DNA from: Flexithrix dorotheae DSM 6795
Lineage (GTDB): Bacteria; Bacteroidota; Bacteroidia; Cytophagales; Flammeovirgaceae
Direction: 5' to 3'
NCBI RefSeq assembly: GCF_000379765.1
Contig: NZ_KB903438.1
Location: 1 to 64,000, forward strand
DNA length: 64,000 nt
A program made the translations under genes and the position numbers. Positions 9,259 through 17,309 of this stretch are shown here, piece after piece (within the stretch, counting starts at the first letter, position 1; each line of letters opens with the position of its first letter). The notes beneath the pieces were generated by a model. It had not been told where the DNA came from. It saw only the letters and a list, made by a program, of their open reading frames with translations, and did no database searches.

Positions 9259-9810
9259 TTTTCAGCCCTTTCTATAAGTTAAGTATTCAGGTTAAAGTGT
9301 TAAAAAGTTTAGTCTAACCTGCAGGATTTTTTTCTCACCGATTAGGTGATAATTCAAAGGTAGTTATTATGAAAGTAATTGGAAAAAGGAAATAGGCTTA
9401 TTTTGATTCCAAAAAATTAAAATTTCTGGAGAAATTCTATTTTAATCCTTTTTTCTATTTTGGGATATGAATTCTTCTTAGGAGGAAAAAAAAGTTTGAA
9501 AAGGCCATGTAGCTCAAAATAAAATTTCATGAGTTTTCCATGTATAATTTATATGTAAATATTATACTCAGTGAGCAGAACAGAAATCATGAAACTGGGA
9601 AAAAATAATTTCTCTAATTTACCTATATTTATGTGGAGAAAGATCAAATAGAGTTTTTTGCTGTTGAATTTCGTCCAAATTTTCGGCTTTCAAACAGGAC
9701 CTTTGCTCATGATTTTTTCAGTGAAAATGAAATGCTTAATGGAAAGTTTTTTAGTGGGAAATTCTTTAAACTCTTTTTGCTTTTCTCAAATATCACTTGT
9801 AGTTTGAAGT
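9259..9810. other. Intergenic region between divergent genes
   Basis: This 552-base AT-rich stretch separates the ABC ATPase (leftward) and the histidine kinase (rightward), so both promoters should be here. One open frame (9633-9830) has no family features and runs into the kinase start. I see no RNA gene or clear repeat. Confidence 0.6.
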
Positions 9811-11931
9811 ATGCCAAAAGATGTTTTTAAGCTATTTTTTATCCTTATTTATCTTCAGGGAATTCCCGGATTCTCTCAGCCAGATTTTATTGAGTCAAGT
9901 AAAAAAGACTTGCTTGGTAAAGTTGAAAATGCTCCATTCGATAGCCTGAAAGCTGATCTTTATTTAAAAATTGCCGAATTATATCAGAATAGTTACAAAG
10001 ATTCCTTTGTGAGGTATGCGGATTTTTCTATGGCAATTAGCCGGGAAAGTAATTATTTCATAGGAGAAATAAGGGTGAATTTGGTCAAAGGATTCAATTT
10101 ATACCTTTTCGGAGATCATTTGGAGGGTATGGAGTTAATTAAAAAAGGCCTTTCTCAAAGTGAAGAAAAGGATTATATCTTTGGTCTTGCAAAGTCGAAT
10201 AACTACCTGGGATTGGTTTATATATATGAGGGGGAACTTTCAAGTGCACTCAAATGTCAACAAAAATTTTTGGATTATAGTGAGCAAATACAGGATGAAT
10301 GGGGAGTAGCAGATGCCTATACCAATATTGCGCTTGTTCATTTTAATTTTAAGAATTATGAAGAATCAGAAAAATATTATTTGAAGGCCTATGATATGCA
10401 ATCCAGGATTGGCAATAAAGAAGGAATGGGGTATATAAAGAATTCCCTCGGGAGGATTTATATGGAAAAAAATGATATTGAAAGGGCCTTGAGTGAGTTT
10501 ATGCAGAGTTACCAGATCCAAATGGAAGTGGGGAATTTAAAAGGTCTAGTGTATGCTCTTAATTCGATTTCGAAAGTGTCCATATTGAAGGGGAAAATGG
10601 ATGAGGCTCTTTTGTATTTAAATGAAGCTTTAGAGTATTCCCTTGAAATAAATTATTTGTGGGGTGAGTGTTCCACTAATATTGACCTGGGAAATTATTT
10701 TCTGAAAATGGAGCAATATAGAAAAGCCATTGAAGTTGCGGAAAAAGGTTATTTACAGGCGAAACAGTTGAGTAGTAATCAACTTATTGCCGGGGCAAGT
10801 GGAGTGCTGAATAAAGCCTATAAAGGAGTTGGCAATTATCAAAAAGCTTTGGAATACCAGGGCTTTTATTTCATTTATAACGACAGTTTGCTTGGTGAAG
10901 AACAGGCTAGAAAAATTGAAAAACTGGAAACAGAATTTCAATTGGCACAATCAGAAATGGAAAATAACAGGCTCAAGCAGGAAAACCTTTATAAAGATGA
11001 ACAAATTAAGAGACAGAGGGTAACGGTTTTTGCGGGCGTATCCATTTTAATTTTAGTAGGAATTTTTATTTTTTTTCTACTAAAAGTTAACAAAAGGGAG
11101 CATCGGTTTAATAAGGTTTTGCTGGCTAAAAACAAATTAATCCAAAGTCAGAAGGAAGAACTCGAAATGCAAAGTGAAGAGATAGGTGATCAAAATGCTG
11201 AGTTATTTGCCAGAAATGAAGCTCTTTCCAACCTTAACCGAGAAAAGGATACGCTTATGCATATTGTGGCGCATGACCTCCGGGCTCCTTTAAATCAGAT
11301 AAAAGGTTTGGTAGAATTAATCTCTATTGAAGGCCATTCAGAGAAAAGCTTTTCAAATTATATTGAAAAAATTAAACAGGTAGTGTCACGGGGAGATCAT
11401 TTGATAAATGATTTGTTGGAGATGAATATTCTTGAAAATAAAGATATTCAGATTAAGCAGGAGGCTTTATCAGTTGAACAATTTTTGAAAAGTATTGCTG
11501 CTTCATTTGAACAGGTAGCCTCTGTGAAAAAAATAAAAATTGCGTTGCACACCCATGGTGATAATGAAATTTTTACAGACAAAGATATCCTGACAAGAAT
11601 TCTTGATAACCTAATTTCCAATGCCATCAAGTTTAGTTTTCCCAATTCAGAAGTCAAAATTAAAACAAATCGAAATCACAACACCTTGACCATAGCAGTA
11701 ATTGATAGTGGTCCTGGCATTAAAGAAAGTGATAAGGAGAAGGTTTTTGGTAAATTTCAGAAATTATCCGCTCAGCCAACCGCAGGCGAACCCTCCACTG
11801 GATTAGGCCTTTATATTGTACGTTTGCTTACTGAAAAAATAAATGGGAAAATCGGGTTTGAAAGTAAAGAAAGCTCCGGAACAACATTTCTTTTGGAATT
11901 GCCTTTGGTTACCCAGGGTCAACCTGTGTAA
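9811..11931 (+). CDS. TPR-containing membrane sensor histidine kinase
   Basis: The protein has 706 residues. A signal peptide (to about 22, GFSQ) is followed by a periplasmic TPR array (about 40-365; repeats such as YTNIALVHFNFKNYEESEKYY), a coiled coil, one membrane segment (about 404-427, VSILILVGIFIFFLL), another coiled coil, HisKA with phospho-acceptor His488 in IVAHDLRAPLNQ, and HATPase_c with GPGIKESDKEKVFGKF and STGLGLYIVRLL. There is no receiver domain and no response regulator next to it, so it is an orphan kinase. The stop codon overlaps the start of the terminator stem. Confidence 0.9.
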   Translation: MPKDVFKLFFILIYLQGIPGFSQPDFIESSKKDLLGKVENAPFDSLKADLYLKIAELYQNSYKDSFVRYADFSMAISRESNYFIGEIRVNLVKGFNLYLFGDHLEGMELIKKGLSQSEEKDYIFGLAKSNNYLGLVYIYEGELSSALKCQQKFLDYSEQIQDEWGVADAYTNIALVHFNFKNYEESEKYYLKAYDMQSRIGNKEGMGYIKNSLGRIYMEKNDIERALSEFMQSYQIQMEVGNLKGLVYALNSISKVSILKGKMDEALLYLNEALEYSLEINYLWGECSTNIDLGNYFLKMEQYRKAIEVAEKGYLQAKQLSSNQLIAGASGVLNKAYKGVGNYQKALEYQGFYFIYNDSLLGEEQARKIEKLETEFQLAQSEMENNRLKQENLYKDEQIKRQRVTVFAGVSILILVGIFIFFLLKVNKREHRFNKVLLAKNKLIQSQKEELEMQSEEIGDQNAELFARNEALSNLNREKDTLMHIVAHDLRAPLNQIKGLVELISIEGHSEKSFSNYIEKIKQVVSRGDHLINDLLEMNILENKDIQIKQEALSVEQFLKSIAASFEQVASVKKIKIALHTHGDNEIFTDKDILTRILDNLISNAIKFSFPNSEVKIKTNRNHNTLTIAVIDSGPGIKESDKEKVFGKFQKLSAQPTAGEPSTGLGLYIVRLLTEKINGKIGFESKESSGTTFLLELPLVTQGQPV

Positions 11932-11969
11932 AAAATCCCAAAACCATTAAAAGGCTTTGGGATTTTTTT
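11931..11969 (+). terminator. Terminator after the TPR histidine kinase
   Basis: A 12-bp stem (AAAAATCCCAAA with TTTGGGATTTTT) is followed by further T residues. It also lies just downstream of the convergent GroES-like gene's stop at 12001 and may serve both strands. Confidence 0.88.
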
Positions 11970-12000
11970 ATTGAAATAAAAAGATTTGAATCCGGAAATT

Positions 12001-12381
12001 TTAGCTAAACAATTCAGGGTCGCGTTCTACCATCAGAATAGTATGTTGAGGAACAATAAAATATTTTTCTCCCTCATAAATCACTTCGAATGCACCTTTT
12101 TGTAAAAATATGGCCAAATCGCCCTCTTCCACCTGTAAAGGCATATATTTTAATTTTTCATTGTTAGCTTTCCATGGTTCATCCATTTCATCGGATGGTG
12201 GAGGAAGCGGATAACCAGGCCCTACTTTAATCACATAGCCACTTTGTATTTTTTCTTTTTCATGTACACCAGGAGGAAGAAATAGTCCTGATTTGGTTTT
12301 ATCAGTAGGAGTTTTAGGCTTTATCAATACACGATCTCCTACCACAATGATTTTACTCAATTTATTTTCTTCGGTTACCAT
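12001..12381 (-). CDS. GroES-fold co-chaperonin-like protein
   Basis: The protein has 126 residues. It starts like GroES (VVGDRVLIKPKTPTDKTKSGLFLPPGVHEKEKIQSGYVIKVGPG), then has an insert (about 65-90, PLPPPSDEMDEPWKANNEK) before VEEGDLAIFLQKGAFEVIYEGEKYFIVPQHTILMV. Normal GroES is about 92-97 residues, and a normal groES is present at 59549, so this is a second, divergent co-chaperonin-like protein found in Bacteroidota. Whether it binds GroEL is unknown: the mobile-loop position reads KTKSGLFLPPG, close to the GroES loop. It is not linked to a groEL. Confidence 0.82.
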   Translation of the reverse strand: MVTEENKLSKIIVVGDRVLIKPKTPTDKTKSGLFLPPGVHEKEKIQSGYVIKVGPGYPLPPPSDEMDEPWKANNEKLKYMPLQVEEGDLAIFLQKGAFEVIYEGEKYFIVPQHTILMVERDPELFS

Positions 12382-12423
12382 TTGCCTTATTTATTCAACT
12401 GAATTTTTTAATGAAATTTAATA

Positions 12424-12465
12424 CAAAAATAAGGCGCTGCCATCTTTTACTGACAAAATATCAGT
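12424..12465 (-). promoter_or_regulatory. Putative promoter with inverted-repeat operator for the GroES-like gene
   Basis: On the minus strand TATTTTTG (12424-12431) fits the TAnnTTTG -7 box. Centred upstream at 12449-12465 is the inverted repeat ACTGACAAAATATCAGT. Its minus strand contains TTTTG, placed 22 bases before the -7 box, about where a -33 TTTG would sit. An operator over the -33 box would suit regulated expression. This is inference from sequence alone. Confidence 0.4.
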
Positions 12466-12600
12466 TTGTATGGCGGAATTCCTGTAATGGTTTCCTTGGG
12501 AATAATGGATTTCGGTAAAAACAGGTATTTTTGTCAAGTTTATCGGGATTTACAGGATAAAAAAGTAAATGATTAAGAAGGATTAGAATTTTAATATTAG

Positions 12601-13260
12601 ATGAGCAGAAGAAAGTTAGCCAAATTTGAAGAGAATAATAAACGAAATAATGTTATTGAGCCGGGAAAGCCTATATATGAACAGGTGAAAGGCAATTGGA
12701 ATAATAAGGTTTTTAATAACGATAATCCAATAGTATTAGAGCTGGCTTGTGGAAATGGGGAATATTCTACGGGAATGGCCAATGTTTTTCCTGAAAAAAA
12801 CTTCATTGGTGTAGATGTAAAAGGAGATAGAATTTTTAATGGAAGTACGGTGGCCATTAATAACAATTTAAATAATGTAGCTTTTCTAAGATGTCAGATA
12901 TTGACACTACAAAATTTCTTTGAGGAAAATGAGGTGGATGAAATCTGGATTGTTTTTCCCGACCCAAGGCCCCGGTCAAGAGATGAGAAAAGACGACTTA
13001 CCCACCCCCGATATCTGAATATATATGAAAATATCCTGAAAGAAGATAGTTGGATTCGATTTAAAACGGATAGTCTGCCATTGTTTGAATATACCCTGGA
13101 AGTACTTGAAGAAACCCGAATTAAAGATCTGACATACACAAAGGATTTGTATAATTCAGATTTGCTTGAAGAACATTTCGGGATAAAAACCAGGTATGAA
13201 AACATGTTTTCCGAAAAAGGATTTAAGATAAATTATTTGAAATTCAAATTTGAAAACTAA
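12601..13260 (+). CDS. trmB: tRNA (guanine-N7-)-methyltransferase TrmB
   Basis: This SAM-dependent methyltransferase has 219 residues and makes m7G46 in tRNA. Family features: MSRRKLAKFEEN start, SAM-binding LELACGNGEYSTGMAN, NFIGVDVKGDRI, and the TrmB signature region EIWIVFPDPRPRSRDEKRRLTHPRYL (usually PDPWPKKRHHKRRL), followed by FKTDSLPLFEYTLE. Slightly divergent but full length. It heads a three-gene cluster with the acetyltransferase (6-base gap) and the WbqC-like gene (11-base overlap). Confidence 0.93.
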   Translation: MSRRKLAKFEENNKRNNVIEPGKPIYEQVKGNWNNKVFNNDNPIVLELACGNGEYSTGMANVFPEKNFIGVDVKGDRIFNGSTVAINNNLNNVAFLRCQILTLQNFFEENEVDEIWIVFPDPRPRSRDEKRRLTHPRYLNIYENILKEDSWIRFKTDSLPLFEYTLEVLEETRIKDLTYTKDLYNSDLLEEHFGIKTRYENMFSEKGFKINYLKFKFEN

Positions 13261-13266
13261 AGAAAA

Positions 13267-13734
13267 GTGGAAATTAAGATTAGAAAAGGGAATGAAAAGG
13301 ATATAAAAGCTGTTTTTGGACTTATCAAAGAATTAGCTGATTATGAAAAATCTATTCATGAACTGGAGAATTCTGAAGAAGAAATGTTAGCAGATGGATT
13401 TGGGGAAAACTCTATCTATAAATTTATTATTGCCGAGTCGGGCAATGAGATTATCGGAATGGCCTTATATTATATAGCGTATTCAACCTGGAAAGGCAGA
13501 TGCCTTTACCTGGAGGATTTGGTAGTATCAGAAAGTTGGAGAGGGAAGGGCATAGGTCAGAAGTTATTTGATAGAATTGTAGAGATTACAAGGGAGGAAA
13601 ATACAAACCGTCTCATGTGGCAGGTCCTTGACTGGAACGAACCCGCTATTAATTTTTATAAGAAAAATGGAACCAAATTCTTTGATAATTGGATTAATTG
13701 TAGATTAACTAAAAAACAACTCGATGAATATTGA
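13267..13734 (+). CDS. GNAT-family N-acetyltransferase
   Basis: This 155-residue single-domain GNAT protein resembles spermidine/spermine or thialysine acetyltransferases: IRKGNEKDIKAVFGLIKELADYEK at the N-terminus, LYLEDLVVSESWRGKGIGQKLF (acetyl-CoA pyrophosphate loop) at about 80-101, then MWQVLDWNEPAINFYKKNGTKF. The start is GTG 13267, because the frame is closed by the trmB stop just upstream and no ATG precedes the conserved N-terminus. The substrate cannot be read from the sequence. It overlaps the next gene by 11 bases. Confidence 0.87.
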   Translation: MEIKIRKGNEKDIKAVFGLIKELADYEKSIHELENSEEEMLADGFGENSIYKFIIAESGNEIIGMALYYIAYSTWKGRCLYLEDLVVSESWRGKGIGQKLFDRIVEITREENTNRLMWQVLDWNEPAINFYKKNGTKFFDNWINCRLTKKQLDEY

Positions 13735-14365
13735 AAGTGGGCAGGAAGCGCTTTTAATTGATTTACAACATCTTCCATGTATTTCCTATTTTTCTTTACT
13801 GAAAAAATATAAAATAATTTACCTGGAATCGGAGGAGTCGTATATCAAACAAAGCTATAGAAACCGTTGTTACATTTTAACTTCCAATAAAATCGATAGA
13901 TTAACAGTGCCGGTAAAGTACAAAAACGGTTTAAAAACACGAAAGGTGGAAATTGATTATGTACAAAAATGGCAAAACCGGCATTGGAGGGCATTAAAAT
14001 CGGCTTATGCCAAAACTCCTTTTTTCGAGTTTTATGGAGATTATTTTGAGGAAATTATCTATGCTCAACATCAATATCTCTACGATTTGAATATGGATTT
14101 ACTGACATTGTGTCTAAAAATGCTAAACATAAAGGTTGATATTCGCCATACTGACACCTACTATCATGAAGTTCCGGAAAATATAGCCGACTTTAGGTCA
14201 GTTATTCATCCCAAAAAGGAAAGTGGTATTAAAAATGTACAATTTTATAACCAGATATTTGGTTCTGATTTTACAGAGAATTTAAGTATTATTGATTTGT
14301 TGTTTAATGAGGGACAAAATTCCTCAGTAATTATTGATCAACAAGCAAAAAATTTAATTTTTTAA
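13724..14365 (+). CDS. WbqC-like family protein
   Basis: The protein has 213 residues with the WbqC-family pattern: an early LLIDLQHLPCISYFSLLKKY, then ESYIKQSYRNRCYILTSNKIDRLTVPV, WQNRHWRALKSAYAKTPFFEFYGDYFEEI, and VIHPKK near residue 165. The family is conserved in Bacteroidota and occurs in O-antigen clusters of other phyla. Its biochemical function is not settled. Translation is probably coupled to the acetyltransferase because the genes overlap. Confidence 0.82.
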   Translation: MNIESGQEALLIDLQHLPCISYFSLLKKYKIIYLESEESYIKQSYRNRCYILTSNKIDRLTVPVKYKNGLKTRKVEIDYVQKWQNRHWRALKSAYAKTPFFEFYGDYFEEIIYAQHQYLYDLNMDLLTLCLKMLNIKVDIRHTDTYYHEVPENIADFRSVIHPKKESGIKNVQFYNQIFGSDFTENLSIIDLLFNEGQNSSVIIDQQAKNLIF

Positions 14366-14485
14366 ACATTGTAGTTGAATAAAGCAAAAAACATTAGAGT
14401 ATTATTAGTAATATTTCAATAAATTGTTTTTATTTAACTATAGCGAACGTTAATTTTATAATTCATCTATAATTATCTAACACCC

Positions 14486-17017
14486 ATGGCTATGGAAGCT
14501 AAATTTTCAAATAGGGTAAAAGAAGTAATTTCATTAAGCAGAGAAGAGGCATTGCGGCTGGGGCATGATTACATTGGAACGGAACACCTATTACTAGGAA
14601 TGATTCGCGAAGGTGAGGGAATTGCTGTGGCACTGTTAAAAAAGCTTGGAATTTCCTTGGAGGAACTTCGGGCTACTATTGAGCAAGCTACAAGAGGAAC
14701 TGCTAGTCATAATGTAAAAAACTTAGCAAATATACCCTTAACAAGACAATCAGAGAAAGTTCTGAAAATTACATACCTGGAGGCTAAAATCTTTAAAGCT
14801 CAATTAATAGGAACTGAACACTTGTTGTTGTCAATTCTTAGAGATGAAGATAATTTGGCCACTCAGATATTACATAAATTTGATGTAACCTATGAAGTGA
14901 TCAAAGAACTTCTTGAATATCATACTGATAATCCGGTTTCTGGTCCGTCAGAAACAGATGATCCGGATGATGAACCAAGCAGAATGTTTGGTGGTGGAAG
15001 TTCAGGAAGGGAAGGCAAAGGATCTGAAAAGTCCAGAACTCCTGTTTTGGATAACTTCGGCAGAGATTTAACTAAATATGCTGAAGATGATAAACTTGAT
15101 CCTATTGTTGGTAGGGAAAACGAGATTGAAAGGGTTGCGCAAATTCTAAGTAGAAGAAAGAAAAATAATCCAATTCTAATTGGGGAACCTGGAGTAGGTA
15201 AAACCGCAATAGCGGAAGGGCTTGCTCTTAGAATTGTACAAAAAAAGGTATCAAGGGTACTGTTCGGAAAAAGAGTGGTTACGCTTGATCTTGCTTCACT
15301 GGTAGCTGGTACAAAATACAGAGGTCAGTTCGAAGAAAGAATGAAGGCTGTAATGAATGAATTGGAAAAAGCCCCTGAGGTGATCCTATTCATTGATGAA
15401 ATTCATACCATTGTTGGTGCAGGAGGAGCTTCCGGTTCACTGGATGCCAGTAATATGTTTAAGCCAGCGCTTGCCAGAGGTGATATACAATGTATTGGTG
15501 CCACTACTCTAGACGAGTACAGACAATATATTGAGAAGGATGGTGCATTGGCAAGGCGTTTCCAAATGGTAATGGTAGATGCTACTACACCTGAAGAAAC
15601 TGTTGAAATCCTGAACAACATAAAAGGCAAATACGAAGACCACCATAGAGTGGATTATACACCTGATGCCATAGAAGCTTGTGTGAAATTATCTGATCGG
15701 TATATAAGTGATCGGTTTTTACCAGACAAAGCAATTGACGTTTTGGATGAAGCGGGGGCAAGAGTTCACATTAACAATATCCATGTGCCTGATGATATTG
15801 TGAAGTTGGAGGAGCAGATTGAAAATGTGAAGAAAGAAAAGAATAAAGTAGTCAAAAGTCAGAAATATGAAGAAGCCGCTCAGTTGAGAGATAAGGAAAA
15901 GAAACTTATTGATCAGTTGGAAGCAGCCAAGGTGAGATGGGAAAAGGAAACCAACGAAACGGTGTATCCGGTGGAGGAAGAAAATGTAGCGGAAGTAATT
16001 GCCATGATGACTGGAATCCCTGTAAACAGACTTGCTCAGAATGAAAGTCTGAAGTTGCTGGGAATGGGTGATGAACTTAAGGCAAAAGTGATTGGGCAAA
16101 ATCAGGCAATTGATAAACTGGTGAAATCAATTCAGAGAACCAGGGTTGGTTTAAAAGATCCTCAAAAACCTATTGGATCCTTTATCTTCTTAGGACCTAC
16201 CGGAGTTGGTAAAACTGAATTAGCCAAAGTGCTGGCTACTCATTTGTTTGATAAAGAGGATTCTCTTGTAAGAATAGATATGAGTGAATATATGGAGAAA
16301 TTCTCTGTATCCAGGTTAGTTGGAGCACCTCCGGGATATGTGGGTTATGAGGAAGGTGGACAACTTACCGAGAAGATTAGAAGAAAGCCATATAGTGTAG
16401 TGCTTTTGGATGAGATCGAAAAAGCTCACCCTGATGTATTTAACTTATTGCTTCAGGTATTGGATGATGGTATTTTAACAGATGGACTTGGAAGAAGAGT
16501 GGACTTCAGAAATACCATTATCATCATGACTTCAAATATAGGAGTAAAGGACCTGAAAGATTTTGGTGCAGGCATTGGTTTTGCCACCAAAACAAAGGTT
16601 GGAAATCAGGATGAAATTATGAAAGGAACTATCCAGAATGCGCTGAAAAAGGCATTTTCTCCTGAATTCTTAAATAGGTTGGATGATGTGATCGTATTCA
16701 ACTCACTGGAAAGAGAGCATATTCATAAGATTATTGATATTTCTCTGGGTAAACTTTTTGAAAGGCTAAAAATTCTTGGATACCATATCAAGTTATCTGA
16801 AAAAGCTAAAGATTTCTTAGCGGAAAAAGGATATGATCCTCAATATGGAGCAAGGCCATTGAACAGGGCAATCCAGAAATTCCTGGAAGATCCTATTGCC
16901 GAAGAGTTATTGAAAAATGAAATAACTGAAGGCGATACTTTAGTGGCGGACTATGATGGAAAATCCGGTGAACTTAACCTCAAGATCAAAAAGGCTACAA
17001 AGGCTGAAACTGAGTAA
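14486..17017 (+). CDS. clpC: ATP-dependent Clp protease ATP-binding subunit ClpC
   Basis: This is a Hsp100 unfoldase of 843 residues. The N domain holds two Clp_N repeats ([21 protein letters not shown] and the second, [15 protein letters not shown]). AAA-1 has [13 protein letters not shown] and [16 protein letters not shown]. The middle domain carries a UVR-like segment ([20 protein letters not shown]) marking ClpC rather than ClpA or ClpB. AAA-2 has [12 protein letters not shown] and [23 protein letters not shown]. ClpC feeds substrates to ClpP. ATG 14492 is an alternative start two codons in. The adaptor clpS is at 40342. A terminator follows. Confidence 0.96.
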   Translation: MAMEAKFSNRVKEVISLSREEALRLGHDYIGTEHLLLGMIREGEGIAVALLKKLGISLEELRATIEQATRGTASHNVKNLANIPLTRQSEKVLKITYLEAKIFKAQLIGTEHLLLSILRDEDNLATQILHKFDVTYEVIKELLEYHTDNPVSGPSETDDPDDEPSRMFGGGSSGREGKGSEKSRTPVLDNFGRDLTKYAEDDKLDPIVGRENEIERVAQILSRRKKNNPILIGEPGVGKTAIAEGLALRIVQKKVSRVLFGKRVVTLDLASLVAGTKYRGQFEERMKAVMNELEKAPEVILFIDEIHTIVGAGGASGSLDASNMFKPALARGDIQCIGATTLDEYRQYIEKDGALARRFQMVMVDATTPEETVEILNNIKGKYEDHHRVDYTPDAIEACVKLSDRYISDRFLPDKAIDVLDEAGARVHINNIHVPDDIVKLEEQIENVKKEKNKVVKSQKYEEAAQLRDKEKKLIDQLEAAKVRWEKETNETVYPVEEENVAEVIAMMTGIPVNRLAQNESLKLLGMGDELKAKVIGQNQAIDKLVKSIQRTRVGLKDPQKPIGSFIFLGPTGVGKTELAKVLATHLFDKEDSLVRIDMSEYMEKFSVSRLVGAPPGYVGYEEGGQLTEKIRRKPYSVVLLDEIEKAHPDVFNLLLQVLDDGILTDGLGRRVDFRNTIIIMTSNIGVKDLKDFGAGIGFATKTKVGNQDEIMKGTIQNALKKAFSPEFLNRLDDVIVFNSLEREHIHKIIDISLGKLFERLKILGYHIKLSEKAKDFLAEKGYDPQYGARPLNRAIQKFLEDPIAEELLKNEITEGDTLVADYDGKSGELNLKIKKATKAETE

Positions 17018-17043
17018 TTGTAGTAAATAATATTTTTTAGATC

Positions 17044-17079
17044 AAAGGGATTCTCAAATTTTGAGAGTCCCTTTTTTTA
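17044..17079 (+). terminator. Terminator after clpC
   Basis: A 15-bp stem with one G-T pair (AAAGGGATTCTCAAA with TTTGAGAGTCCCTTT) is followed by seven T residues. Confidence 0.9.
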
Positions 17080-17156
17080 TTTTTTGTGGCAAGTGATTAT
17101 GGCTGGAATCAATAAGGTTTAAAGGGTTGATAAAAAAAAATGAACAAAAATTTCGC

Positions 17157-17185
17157 TTGTTTGTTTATGAGTTGATTTATATTTG
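17157..17185 (+). promoter_or_regulatory. Putative Bacteroidota promoter for susC-susD
   Basis: TTG at 17157-17159 is followed after 18 bases by TATATTTG at 17178-17185, a good fit to the TTG/TAnnTTTG promoter. The predicted start near 17191 would give a leader of about 120 bases before the susC ATG at 17310. Confidence 0.45.
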
Positions 17186-17309
17186 CCAAATATGATCAAT
17201 TATCTGCATGCATAACATATTTTTTAACCCAATTTGGGGGGTTGTTTAGTGTGTTTAATACAGGTAAATTGGATTTATTATTAACTCAATTATTTAAATT
17301 ACGAAAATC

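Noticed and set aside
9633-9830. 65-codon open frame upstream of the TPR histidine kinase
   Set aside because: No family features, low-complexity Phe/Asn-rich sequence, and it runs into the kinase start; more likely leader DNA.
12424-12470. TGGCAGCGCC near the GroES-like gene as a sigma-54 promoter
   Set aside because: The GC dinucleotide is not at the required spacing from the GG; the TAnnTTTG element fits better.
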